From the NCBI GenBank assembly GCA_051252415.1, contig JBPOGA010000011.1, forward strand, positions 1 through 64,000: a stretch of DNA of 64,000 bases, given 5' to 3'. Each line of letters begins with the position of its first letter. Position 1 is the stretch's first letter. The notes below the pieces were generated by a model. The model was not told where the DNA came from, did no database searches, and saw only the letters and a program-made list of their open reading frames with translations. The position numbers were made by a program, and so were the translations under genes. Source of the DNA: JBPOFY01 sp051252415 (lineage in GTDB: Bacteria; Verrucomicrobiota; Verrucomicrobiia; Opitutales; Coraliomargaritaceae). Below, one piece after another: positions 55,237 through 63,914 of the stretch.

Positions 55237-56064
55237 TCAAAGCAAGCGCATCAACGACAAGAAATCGTCTTCGCCATAACCAGCCTCCTCAGCGGATGCT
55301 AGGCATTGATTGACCATATTTAGCAGCGGCATCTGATCGCCCGCGGCCACCTTCGCCAAGCGCATATCTTTATGCATATTCTTCAATGAAAACTGCGGTT
55401 CATAGTTAGCATTCCGAAGTTTATCTTCTTTCAGCGCAGACAATCCAGACCATGAGACATTCTTTTTCATCACTTCAAAAAACGTGTCATCAGAAACGCC
55501 AGCCGAACGAGCGATACTAATACTTTCGCAAAGTGCCTGAGTGATACCAACAATCTGTAAATTCATCGCCAGCTTGACCGAAGCGGCTTGTGCGGGTGTA
55601 CCGATTTTATAACGATCACTCGAAAGTATTGCGAGTAACCCCTCTACTTCATCCGAGATGTCAGTATTCGCCCCGAGAAAGTATACTGTTTGATGTGCTT
55701 CTGCTGCGGGCTTACTTCCTGTAAATGGTGCTTCGACATAACGGGCACCAGTCGCCTCTACCAGCGTGGCAAACTCCGTGGCACTTTCAGGGTCAATCGT
55801 CGTAGACTGAATCACAGTATGGGCCTCATTCAGGAAAGGTATCAATTGACTGAGCGTTTCGCGCACAGAATCAGAGTCATAAAGACAAAGATGCAAATAT
55901 GCCGCTTGCTCCGCACAATTCTGTAAACTCGATAAGTCAAAATCGAGCTCTGGCTTCGGGCGCCGACTCCAAACCGTCGCTAATCGGCCTGCCTCTCGGT
56001 AGTGCCCCGCCCAGATCGAACCGATTAAACCTAAACCAAGAACCGCGACTTTGTTAGAATTCAT
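55237..56064 (-). CDS. NAD(P)-dependent beta-hydroxyacid dehydrogenase family protein
   Basis: 275 aa. The Rossmann motif VAVLGLGLIGSIWAGHYREAG is at the N-terminus. YVEAPFTGSKPAA is the substrate-contact loop (the usual 'dAPVsGg'), and ASVKLAMNL contains the catalytic Lys. Members include 3-hydroxyisobutyrate, tartronate semialdehyde and glyoxylate reductases and imine reductases. The 'TGSKPAA' loop variant points away from classic 3-hydroxyisobutyrate dehydrogenase, so the substrate is uncertain. Confidence 0.85.
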   Translation of the reverse strand: MNSNKVAVLGLGLIGSIWAGHYREAGRLATVWSRRPKPELDFDLSSLQNCAEQAAYLHLCLYDSDSVRETLSQLIPFLNEAHTVIQSTTIDPESATEFATLVEATGARYVEAPFTGSKPAAEAHQTVYFLGANTDISDEVEGLLAILSSDRYKIGTPAQAASVKLAMNLQIVGITQALCESISIARSAGVSDDTFFEVMKKNVSWSGLSALKEDKLRNANYEPQFSLKNMHKDMRLAKVAAGDQMPLLNMVNQCLASAEEAGYGEDDFLSLMRLL

Positions 56065-56263
56065 CCACCAAGAGTTATTGCGGATGCAATGAAGTCAACC
56101 GACGAACAACATTATAGTCTGTTTCATTCTGCGAAGTGTCTGCTCTAACATAAATAATTTCAGATAAGATTTCAGCCATTTGATCATGACCAATCTGAGA
56201 GAGGTGCAAGCCATCGAAGCGCAAATTGAATACAGCATCGCACTAGGTGAAATCAATCCAGTC

Positions 56264-56436
56264 GCTGCCGAACGATACAGTTGATATTCGCTGCCACAGT
56301 TCTCTACAACGTCGCCGCAGTCGCTCTGTGCCTTATGGGTAAAATGCACCCACTGCTTGCAGCGATTTTAATGCCTCTTAGTTCCATCGCGACACTGGCG
56401 ATCGCATGGTCCGGCATGAGCCGCAAACAAGCGTAA
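56264..56436 (+). pseudogene. C-terminal remnant of a heavy-metal P-type ATPase
   Basis: The plus strand from 56287 reads FAATVLYNVAAVALCLMGKM, then HPLLAAILMPLSSIATLAIA and ends WSGMSRKQA before TAA. This is the last transmembrane pair of a CopA/FixI-type metal ATPase. Upstream frames contain stop codons (an in-frame TGA just before SRCRTIQLIF) and no start of normal length. The body of the gene is gone. It occupies a 378-bp gap between a dehydrogenase and a beta-helix protein gene. Confidence 0.75.
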
Positions 56437-56442
56437 AACTTC

Positions 56443-57123
56443 CTAGTCTATACGAGGAGCCGTCTTAATGGGCTCTTTCACGAACGCGACCGTGTTCTCA
56501 GCAAGCGTGCCTCGGAAGCTCATTGTCGGCATGACAAGTGCACGACGCCCCAAGATCACACCAGGATTAAGCACCGCATTGCACCCGACCTCTGCAGAAT
56601 CACCTAGCAAAGCACCTAGTTTACGCATACCTGACGATGCTCGACGACCGTCAAACAATTGGACGGGCACTGATGATTGGTCTAGGCGTAAGTTCGAGCA
56701 AATCACGCCTGCGCCAAGGTGCGATTTATTGCCCAGCACGCTATCGCCGACATAACTGAAGTGTGGCACTTGGACGCCATCTAATAAAAGGCAGTTTTTA
56801 AATTCACAAGAATTACCCAAGACACAACCGGCTCCTGCGATAACATTACCTCGGATGAACACACCAGGACGCAGTTCACAATTATCTGCAATATATGCAG
56901 GCCCACGGATCGAACCGAAAGCAGGTAATTGAACGGACGGGTGTATGTAAACAGAACCCTCAATCTCGAAGCCCGGGGGCACTTCACCCTCGTAGGGGAC
57001 AAATTCGATGCCTGCCAGTGCTTTTTTTATCAACGACACCCACTCCCAAGGAGCCACATCGTCGGGAAATTTCGAGGCAAAGGGTAATGACTCGGGAAAG
57101 GTAAACAAATCACTGGCTTTCAT
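56443..57123 (-). CDS. Left-handed beta-helix protein, UDP-GlcNAc acyltransferase-like
   Basis: 226 aa from the Met at 57123 (the frame opens six residues earlier). After an N-terminal helical segment the hexapeptide repeats are clear: IEGSVYIHPSVQLP, GSIRGPAYIADNCELRPGVFI, AGAGCVLGNSCEFKNCLLLDG and ALLGDSAEVGCNAVLNPGVIL. This matches the C-terminal domain of GlmU-type and related nucleotidyl- or acyltransferases but has no nucleotidyltransferase part. The reaction is uncertain. It is transcribed away from hflX. Confidence 0.8.
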   Translation of the reverse strand: MKASDLFTFPESLPFASKFPDDVAPWEWVSLIKKALAGIEFVPYEGEVPPGFEIEGSVYIHPSVQLPAFGSIRGPAYIADNCELRPGVFIRGNVIAGAGCVLGNSCEFKNCLLLDGVQVPHFSYVGDSVLGNKSHLGAGVICSNLRLDQSSVPVQLFDGRRASSGMRKLGALLGDSAEVGCNAVLNPGVILGRRALVMPTMSFRGTLAENTVAFVKEPIKTAPRID

Positions 57124-57250
57124 AATGCAAATTTTGAACAAGACCAGCCGCCTGCGGCGACCCTAAAAGTGACGTAATCAATCGATTATTCGTAGTGGAC
57201 TCGACTACGATTCCCCCTACTTTCTACCGTTTTCAACTTATCAACAGCTT

Positions 57251-58546
57251 GTGCACGACGTAAAAGAGAAACCCAGAATGGTCGAAAGGGCCATGCTAAT
57301 AGGCATCACCCTGCCGCAGGACACTGCGGCAAACACACGTAGTCTCGTAGATGAACTCCGTGAGTTGGTCACCACACTCGGGATTGCCCTTGAGCACGAG
57401 CGTGTCGTGCCCATCCGTAAACCACAGGCGAAGTTCCTCGTAGGCTCTGGAAAGGCAGAGGAACTCATCAAAGAAGCACAAGAGCACAACTGCGACGTCA
57501 TCGTATTCGACAATGAGCTCACCCCCGCTCAACAGCGAAATTGGGAAAAGGCGGCCGAGGATAAGATCCTCGTGATTGATCGACAGGAAGTCATTTTAGA
57601 TATTTTCGGCAAGCGCGCACAAACTAAAGAAGCTGTGCTTCAGGTTGAATTGGCACGCCTTGAGTATAATTTGCCGCGCCTCAAAAGTGCTTGGACACAC
57701 CTTAGCCGCCAACGCGGTGGTGGATCGATGCAACGAGATGCTGGTGAGACTCAACTCGAGCTCGATCAACGTATGGTGCATACGCAAATTTCTCGCGTTA
57801 AACGTGAGTTAGTCACCGTCATCCAGCAACGCCAGGTGCAACGTAAAAAGCGGATGACTGTTCCTGTGCCCACTTGCACAATAGTCGGCTATACGAATGC
57901 GGGGAAATCATCCCTGCTTAATAAGCTAACAAATTCCAACATTCTTGCAGAAGATAAGCTCTTCGCCACACTCGACCCAACTTCACGCCGTTGCCCTCTA
58001 CCAAGTGGCCAACCGCTCGTCGTGACCGACACTGTTGGCTTTGTGCGTAATCTCCCCCACCGTCTCGTGGATGCCTTCAAAGCAACGCTTGAAGAAGCCG
58101 TCGTGTCTAACTTTTTGATACACGTCCTAGACGTAAATAGCCCAGAAGTTGACGTTCACGCAAAGACGACTCTCGACGTGCTCAATGAGCTCGGAGCTAA
58201 AGATAAGAAGACATTAACAGTCTTTAATAAGATAGACGACATGTGGGATGACAGTGTCATACCCAGCCTTCGAATCAGTTATCCAGACGCACTATTTATC
58301 AGTGCACACACTGGCGAAGGCATACCGGAACTGCTCAAGGCTATGGAGGCTATCGTCGAGAGCGAGTTTGCTCAATTACGACTCCTCATCCCCCATGATC
58401 GCTATGATCTTGTAGCACGTCTACACCGTGAAGGTGGCGTACGTAAGGAAGAGGCACGCGATGATGGCACTTATTTAGTAAGTTCAGTGCCCGAGCGTAT
58501 GCTTACTGTAGTTGAACCATTTATCCTTAGCAAAGAAGAAGCTTAA
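57251..58546 (+). CDS. hflX: GTPase HflX
   Basis: 431 aa from GTG 57251; an ATG at 57278 would give 422 aa. The N-terminal HflX domain (VGSGKAEELIKEAQEHN, VFDNELTPAQQRNWE, LSRQRGGGSMQRDAGETQLELDQR split over two helices) precedes the G domain: GYTNAGKSSLLNKL (G1), TLDPTSRR (G2), DTVGFVRNLP (G3), FNKID (G4). It binds the large ribosomal subunit and splits stalled ribosomes. Its stop codon overlaps the end of the convergent gene (58543) by 4 bp. Confidence 0.95.
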   Translation: MHDVKEKPRMVERAMLIGITLPQDTAANTRSLVDELRELVTTLGIALEHERVVPIRKPQAKFLVGSGKAEELIKEAQEHNCDVIVFDNELTPAQQRNWEKAAEDKILVIDRQEVILDIFGKRAQTKEAVLQVELARLEYNLPRLKSAWTHLSRQRGGGSMQRDAGETQLELDQRMVHTQISRVKRELVTVIQQRQVQRKKRMTVPVPTCTIVGYTNAGKSSLLNKLTNSNILAEDKLFATLDPTSRRCPLPSGQPLVVTDTVGFVRNLPHRLVDAFKATLEEAVVSNFLIHVLDVNSPEVDVHAKTTLDVLNELGAKDKKTLTVFNKIDDMWDDSVIPSLRISYPDALFISAHTGEGIPELLKAMEAIVESEFAQLRLLIPHDRYDLVARLHREGGVRKEEARDDGTYLVSSVPERMLTVVEPFILSKEEA

Positions 58547-59589
58547 GAAGCATCTTCTTTGCTAACCATGGCACGTAAGTCGTCAATAATCTGACTATCA
58601 GTTGAGATTTGAATCAATTCAACCTCTTCGCCGAGCCCCCAATCAGAAGCCAGAGAAGGCCTAAAGATTGCCAAGGTTAAGTGCAGCAACCAGTGTAGCA
58701 CACCCTCAGTCTGAGGATCGTTCAAAAACATCAACTCACGTGCTTGATATGCAGAATCGTGTAAACGAATCGGAAGGCGTGGTTGGCGTCGTGAGAAATA
58801 GTGCAGACATTCAAAAATTTCTGGAAGCAGCTTAGACTCAATAACACCTGGTAACTCCAACTTCTTTTGACCTAAAAAACGCCCGCGCTTACGGCGACGC
58901 TCATGATATTCATAGACCATTTGAAGTTCATGACGACTCAATCGATTCAGACAAAAGGACAATGCTTCAGGAAAATGGAATCCACGGTGCCCTAAACGAT
59001 ATGGGAAATACTTGGTAAGCCCCTTCTCATCCCCGTGAGCGAATACATTCTGTAAACTCTTATACGAACCACCGATCCATGCACGATCCGCAAGCCTGTC
59101 GAGGAACTCCATCAAATCCATGAAAGTGACAATCTCTTCGGCAGCGCACAACTCATGTAAATCTGAACCCAGATTTGCCAATCGAACCGGATAATCTTTA
59201 TACAGATCATATTCTTCAACAAAGCGCATACGTTGGCTATATGCCTGTGAATCAATCCCTTCGAAAGAACCCAGATCATCACACTCAGCTTCAAATTGAA
59301 AAGTCGACTCACAGATTTCAACCAACAATGCGATCGTCTTGGTATCTAGTTTCTCAACTGCAATTAATTCCTCAAAAGTAAGATAGATATAACGCGCAAC
59401 AGTATCCGTGTTCGCTTTCGAACCAGGGCGCGTCCAACTACGCAAGCCAGTATTCTTAGCAAGCGACGACAGCGTTATATCTTCAAATGGAGAACCTTGC
59501 GCTCTAAACGCAACTTTGTCCCAACGAGCAGAAAGCGCATCGCTCTTTTCAAGATCGCTGATTTCAGAGTTAAGTTCACTCATCCCCAA
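58543..59589 (-). CDS. Protein of unknown function, downstream of ParA-like gene
   Basis: 348 aa, mostly helical and strongly charged, without signal peptide or membrane helix. I do not recognise the family. Motif-like pieces are EYHERRRKRGRFLGQKKLE, near residue 235, and FHFPEALSFCLNRLSRHE, which might be a nucleic-acid- or protein-binding part. It lies 14 bp after the ParA-like gene, so it is almost surely in the same operon. ParA partners are often of this kind, so it could be an adaptor between the ATPase and its cargo, which is an inference. Confidence 0.65.
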   Translation of the reverse strand: MGMSELNSEISDLEKSDALSARWDKVAFRAQGSPFEDITLSSLAKNTGLRSWTRPGSKANTDTVARYIYLTFEELIAVEKLDTKTIALLVEICESTFQFEAECDDLGSFEGIDSQAYSQRMRFVEEYDLYKDYPVRLANLGSDLHELCAAEEIVTFMDLMEFLDRLADRAWIGGSYKSLQNVFAHGDEKGLTKYFPYRLGHRGFHFPEALSFCLNRLSRHELQMVYEYHERRRKRGRFLGQKKLELPGVIESKLLPEIFECLHYFSRRQPRLPIRLHDSAYQARELMFLNDPQTEGVLHWLLHLTLAIFRPSLASDWGLGEEVELIQISTDSQIIDDLRAMVSKEDAS

Positions 59590-59603
59590 AATTACTCAGT
59601 AAA

Positions 59604-60533
59604 TTAAGAAGCCACCTTCGAAGAGCTTCCTTCTGGTGATTGAGCAGATGCATTTACATTGTGTGCCATGATTTCTTCCGCGAGATCATCATAATCCTGA
59701 CCAACACCATCGGTCACATCACGACTTTCAACTAAGCAAACTGGCAAACCAAGTGTCACAGCACGACGAACAATCGTCGCATCACGAACACATGCATTGT
59801 AAATTTTAGCCTCATTGGAGACCAAACGCTGCTTCTTGAATTGGTTCAAGCGAAGCTGCATGCGCATCTTGGGCACACCAATATCCACATTTGCTTTGAT
59901 TGAATTGAAGATCACACCGGATACACGTGCGAAATTGCCCATTTCAGGAATACGGAAGCCCGCTGCACGACGATAGAACAGCAACAACTTTTCAATCATG
60001 AGTGTGAAACCGATCAATGAAAGTGCATCTGGATTTGAAGGCACATAAAGCTCATCGGCACTAAAGATACCGAGCTGAGATGCGTTCAAAATATTTGGAG
60101 GGCAATCATAGAGAATATAATCGTAGTCCGCTTCCACTTCACGAATCTGTTCGTTAAAGATCAGGTAGTGTGGATTTTGCGGATTAATCTTATACTCATT
60201 CTCAATATCGATGAGATTAAATGTCGTCGGGAGAAGGTCGAGCCCAGGGAGCTGCGAGTTACCTTGATTATCACGAACGACATCTTTTACGATAATATCT
60301 TTAATGCGGTCTTCACCTGGATCAAAGATCGAGTAACTTGAGCCGCGTCTTTCCATATTGATTCGATTCCAACGCTCAATACGTAGAAGCCAAATACTGG
60401 AGTTAGATTGCGTATCGAGATCACAAAGTAAGACCTTCTTACCTTTTTTCGCGAGACATGCAGCGATGTTCACGATGAGTGATGTCTTTCCGACACCCCC
60501 CTTGTAGTTGATAAATGCTAGCTTACGAGCCAT
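59604..60533 (-). CDS. ParA/MinD-type ATPase
   Basis: 309 aa. The deviant Walker A motif is YKGGVGKTSL (residues 9-18), with the signature Lys before GVGKT. CDLDTQSNSS is the A' region, and YDYILYDCPPNI the Walker B region. The C-terminal VCLVESRDVTDG fits ParA family proteins. There is no amphipathic MinD-type C-terminal helix, so it is a ParA/Soj-type cargo- or DNA-positioning ATPase. No parB or parS is in the window, so this is unlikely to be the main chromosome ParAB pair. It lies 14 bp before the unknown 348-aa gene. Confidence 0.9.
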   Translation of the reverse strand: MARKLAFINYKGGVGKTSLIVNIAACLAKKGKKVLLCDLDTQSNSSIWLLRIERWNRINMERRGSSYSIFDPGEDRIKDIIVKDVVRDNQGNSQLPGLDLLPTTFNLIDIENEYKINPQNPHYLIFNEQIREVEADYDYILYDCPPNILNASQLGIFSADELYVPSNPDALSLIGFTLMIEKLLLFYRRAAGFRIPEMGNFARVSGVIFNSIKANVDIGVPKMRMQLRLNQFKKQRLVSNEAKIYNACVRDATIVRRAVTLGLPVCLVESRDVTDGVGQDYDDLAEEIMAHNVNASAQSPEGSSSKVAS

Positions 60534-60581
60534 ATTGATTCCTTTGTTAAATTAAAAAGTAATTGGTAAAGTCGAAATCGA

Positions 60582-61310
60582 TTAGAAACGATTTTCGAAA
60601 TCGTCGATTGTTGGTAACTCTTCAGAGAACCCGACAGAAAAATCGCCAAACTCATCGACACCATCATTTGTGCCTGTCTTTGCTGACGGCGCATCTTGGC
60701 TAGCCAAGATCTTATCAGAGATCGCTTTATCAATATAAAGCTCTGCCCAATAACCGTTCTCTACTTCATACTCATCCGGCACATAGCCATACTTATCGAG
60801 AATATCGAGAATCAAGGACGAGTCTGGAGTCGCACTAAATCCTGACAGCATGCCGCGATCCTCGTGTGCTTGAACTGTTTCATCAACAATAAAAGGAGGC
60901 ACAATGCCATCGTATGCTGGGTGAATTGTGTGCTGCTTTGCCCAACGCTGCCAACGATCACGATCCACGGAACGTTCAGTCTTAGAGAGCGCTTCAAAGT
61001 AATAAATCTTACGACGGCTCAAGCGGCGCACCAATGCACATGCCTTGATGTCCCCGTGTTCGATCTCAAGCCAATCACCACGACGTGGTTCGACCATTGG
61101 GTCACGAGTTTGGGAAATGTCTTCAGGAGCTTCTAGGAAGTCTTTACCACCAGTAAAGCAAAACTTCACATCAGTCTCACCATGCCTGAGAATATCAAGC
61201 TTTCCTTTTTTAATGAGTTCTTCTTGAAACTTTTCAGCATCATCGCGTGAGGATGCCCACATAAATTGTGTGACTGAAGTGGTTACTTTAAATTTACGTT
61301 GAATAGACAT
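60582..61310 (-). CDS. Protein of unknown function, between ParA-like and kinase-like genes
   Basis: 242 aa. The N-terminal half is beta-rich (MSIQRKFKVTTSVTQFMWASS, then HGDIKACALVRRLSRRKIYYFEAL) and the C-terminal quarter is acidic and disordered-looking (NDGVDEFGDFSVGFSEELPTIDD). No known motif and no signal peptide. It is positioned in the operon directly between the ParA-like ATPase (49 bp) and the kinase-like gene (49 bp), so the product is likely to interact with one of them. Confidence 0.6.
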   Translation of the reverse strand: MSIQRKFKVTTSVTQFMWASSRDDAEKFQEELIKKGKLDILRHGETDVKFCFTGGKDFLEAPEDISQTRDPMVEPRRGDWLEIEHGDIKACALVRRLSRRKIYYFEALSKTERSVDRDRWQRWAKQHTIHPAYDGIVPPFIVDETVQAHEDRGMLSGFSATPDSSLILDILDKYGYVPDEYEVENGYWAELYIDKAISDKILASQDAPSAKTGTNDGVDEFGDFSVGFSEELPTIDDFENRF

Positions 61311-61359
61311 AGCTGGTATTGGTTAGATTATTTTTTTAAATAATGGGTAGATAAAGAGA

Positions 61360-62304
61360 TTAACTAGCTGCTTGTTGTTGTTCTGAATCATCTTCCTCTG
61401 AAGCAGCTAGGCCAGGAATTGACTGAAGCATCTCTGATGCCGACTCGAAACGATCTTCAGGATTGTAGGCAATCGCCTTTTCCATCCAAGCGTCCCAACG
61501 AGGGTTGATGCCATTGACGGCATTCGTTGGCCTATCCAAGGATAAGCTATGTCGACCAGTCAGCATACGATATGTCATCAAGCCAACTGAATAAATATTG
61601 CTGGATACATCTGGACTACTACCTGCGCGTTGCTCTGGGCTGTAATATTCAAACGCACTCAAAAGTGACGGTAGCGCGCGGCTAAAGCCTGGTAATGGCT
61701 CAAATGGTGTTGGCTCCATCAATACATCTTTACGTAACAGATGAAAATCATCCCATGCGTGGCCAATCAATTCCGTGACGCCTAGCTCAGCAATCTTAAC
61801 ACCTTCCTCTGCAATCATTACATTCGAAGGCTTTAAATTAGCATGAATGACGCCCTGTGAATGTGCGTGATCAAGCCCCAGAAGAAGGTAATACAAATAG
61901 TATGAAATCTCCTCTTCACTCATTGGACCTTTATTATTGCGCATCAAATCCTCCAAAGTGCGAAGACGCTGTTTCTCGGCGGTCATCTCACCATCGATCA
62001 ATTCCATACGTAACCAATAGAACATGTCTTCCTCACCCAAATCATCTACACGAACAATATTAGGGTGCTCGAGCTTCGTTTGAATACGTGCTGCTTGCTT
62101 AAAGGCTTCGTCCGCTTCATCACCAGAGAAACCTTTGGGAATCACCTTAACGGCAAATTCTTTACCCAAGATGTCATGCTGCGCGATATAAACCTCACCA
62201 ATCGCACCTTTGCCAACAAAACTCGCGATATGTAAATTGCCCAAGGTCATGCCTGGTTGTAGCGAGCTAAGCTCGTCGGTGAATCCCATTCCTGAAATGT
62301 CCAT
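61360..62304 (-). CDS. Serine/threonine kinase-fold protein, probably pseudokinase
   Basis: 314 aa. The glycine-rich loop GKGAIGEVY (31-39), the AVK lysine (Lys53) and the activation-loop-distal helix (YYSPEQRAG) identify a bacterial Ser/Thr kinase fold. The catalytic loop reads HANLKPSN (His154 to Asn161): the HRD Asp is Asn156. The metal-binding DFG is ELG (Glu173). Both acidic residues essential for phosphotransfer are therefore altered. It has no membrane helix. It should bind nucleotide or partner proteins rather than phosphorylate, unless the Asn/Glu variant keeps residual activity. It sits in the middle of an operon with a ParA-like ATPase. Confidence 0.85.
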   Translation of the reverse strand: MDISGMGFTDELSSLQPGMTLGNLHIASFVGKGAIGEVYIAQHDILGKEFAVKVIPKGFSGDEADEAFKQAARIQTKLEHPNIVRVDDLGEEDMFYWLRMELIDGEMTAEKQRLRTLEDLMRNNKGPMSEEEISYYLYYLLLGLDHAHSQGVIHANLKPSNVMIAEEGVKIAELGVTELIGHAWDDFHLLRKDVLMEPTPFEPLPGFSRALPSLLSAFEYYSPEQRAGSSPDVSSNIYSVGLMTYRMLTGRHSLSLDRPTNAVNGINPRWDAWMEKAIAYNPEDRFESASEMLQSIPGLAASEEDDSEQQQAAS

Positions 62305-62357
62305 AATGTATTAGGGTTATTTGTAAAGTAGCTGTATGATACTAAATTGAAGCGTTT

Positions 62358-63074
62358 TTAGAAACGTTTCTTAGGCTTTGACGGTGCTTTGATTTGAGTC
62401 GGCGCATTAGGCGCGAGGGGCGTAGACTTTCGACCACCAGGCTTTTTAGGGGCCGATGGACGCGAGTTCAACGCTGAGCGATTTGAAGGCTTTGACACTG
62501 TAGCGACACTCACAGCTGCTGGCTTATTAGACGCAACTGCTGGCTGATTCGACGCAGCTGTAGGCTGAGAAATTTCAGAAGTTGGTATAGGATCGATACC
62601 GCCCTCTTTCTTAAGAAACTCAACAACGGGATCTTCTTGAACTTCCGGTTTGTTGGATGCAGCACCAACAACAGTTTTAGCATTTAAACTTTTACGAATG
62701 AAAATAAATGCGACTACGCCAACCACTACCAAAGCAATAATAATCCCAATGATCATTGAAGGTGCGCCCTCTACTTCAGCCGGTGCACTTACTGGAGTAA
62801 CCTCTGTAGCGACAGTCTCTGTAGCAGTTTCAGCAACGACTACTTTTGGTAAATCGATAATAGAAGTGTTTGCTGTTTTCTCCTCGACATTAGGGAACAG
62901 ACTCTTAACTTCACTCGACTCTACAGCTGTTCCATCTGCTTCGTTGACTCTAGTCAACAAACTGACAGGTTCCTGCTTCTCGGGCTTAATCGGCGTCAGC
63001 AATGAAGTCATTTTTACCGGCTCCTGCTCTCCTGCAGGATTGATCGGTGTGAGCAATGAATTTTTTTGAGGCAT
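62358..63074 (-). CDS. Single-pass membrane protein with repeated SLLTP motif
   Basis: 238 aa from the Met at 63074 (the open frame reaches 63140, but the first 22 codons lack support). The N-terminal 45 residues hold three motif copies: SLLTPI (6-11), SLLTPI (24-29) and SLLTRV (38-43), two of them preceded by EQEPV or KQEPV. A transmembrane helix (MIIGIIIALVVVGVVAFIFI, about 104-125) follows. The C-terminal part is Ala/Pro/Ser/Lys-rich and disordered (ASNQPAVASNKPAAV, APKKPGGRKS). It is the first gene of the five-gene operon. The repeated Thr-Pro motif could be the docking site of the kinase-like protein, inferred. Confidence 0.7.
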   Translation of the reverse strand: MPQKNSLLTPINPAGEQEPVKMTSLLTPIKPEKQEPVSLLTRVNEADGTAVESSEVKSLFPNVEEKTANTSIIDLPKVVVAETATETVATEVTPVSAPAEVEGAPSMIIGIIIALVVVGVVAFIFIRKSLNAKTVVGAASNKPEVQEDPVVEFLKKEGGIDPIPTSEISQPTAASNQPAVASNKPAAVSVATVSKPSNRSALNSRPSAPKKPGGRKSTPLAPNAPTQIKAPSKPKKRF

Positions 63075-63368
63075 AATTCGCTTTGAACGGCTTAGATAAG
63101 GGATTTGGTATGCTACTGTTATGGCGCAACGACCATGCACAGGTAAAGTAGTAAATCTGAAATTATCAAGTTTTTACACTTTCTTAAAAATATCACGTAT
63201 TTTGGATCGGAAAAATACACTATATCTAGTGCCAAACCTCAACTTAAACACTACTCAAAACACACAAGATACCGCAAGCATTTATGGATTAGATACTTAC
63301 ACTGAAATAAGATAGATGGATCTAGATTATTCAAATTAAGGAAAAGCCAGAAATACTTACGTAATTCG
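63075..63368. other. AT-rich intergenic region between divergent genes
   Basis: 294 bp between the divergently transcribed membrane protein genes. It contains AT-rich runs and a TACACTATATCTAG stretch, and probably both promoters. I see no strong match to a consensus pair. Confidence 0.4.
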
Positions 63369-63914
63369 ATGGACAAACCGATACGAAAGAAACAGGGGGA
63401 GGCTCTCATATTAACGCTTTGGGGAGCATTATTCATGAAATGCTTCACGCTTGAGTATTTAGTCCAACACTACGCTGTAGCGGTCAATTCCACCTTTTAT
63501 GTATGGGCCTTATCGATATTTATGGCCACCGTCGCCACATTCATCTATCTGGCGCCAAGCCTTAATTCCAAAAATTCTATTAAGTGCATTTCGCCCCACG
63601 TGTCGCTTTGGCTGGCCAACGGTATAATTATAATAGCCTTATTCGCACTAAGCACACAGACCGATGCAATTAATCTAATTGTGGCACTCGCCACAATGCT
63701 TGGCCTTACATACTGCCTGCAAGGCCTTCTCTTAAAACAAATCAGAAGTCTTGCTATCGGCCTATGCTGGTGGGTCAGTGCGGCAGTTTTATTTCGAACC
63801 TCCGCACCACTGACATTGCTGATCTTTGCAATTAGCATACTCACACTTCATGTTCTACCCAACCTGTTTACATACTTCTCCTGTCGGAAGGCTCAAAAAA
63901 CAATAGCACCATAG
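63369..63914 (+). CDS. Polytopic membrane protein of unknown function
   Basis: 181 aa. Five or six hydrophobic segments are visible, for example FYVWALSIFMATVATFIYLA, WLANGIIIIALFAL and LTLLIFAISILTLHVLPNL. The N-terminus is basic (MDKPIRKKQ), consistent with cytoplasmic orientation. I do not recognise a family and no pore or transport motif is visible. It is divergent from the five-gene operon and may be unrelated to it. Confidence 0.6.
   Translation: MDKPIRKKQGEALILTLWGALFMKCFTLEYLVQHYAVAVNSTFYVWALSIFMATVATFIYLAPSLNSKNSIKCISPHVSLWLANGIIIIALFALSTQTDAINLIVALATMLGLTYCLQGLLLKQIRSLAIGLCWWVSAAVLFRTSAPLTLLIFAISILTLHVLPNLFTYFSCRKAQKTIAP

Noticed and set aside
59604..60533. Chromosome partition ParA (ParAB-parS)
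   Set aside because: No ParB gene and no parS-like palindrome (TGTTTCACGTGAAACA type) seen near it; the neighbours differ from parAB operons.
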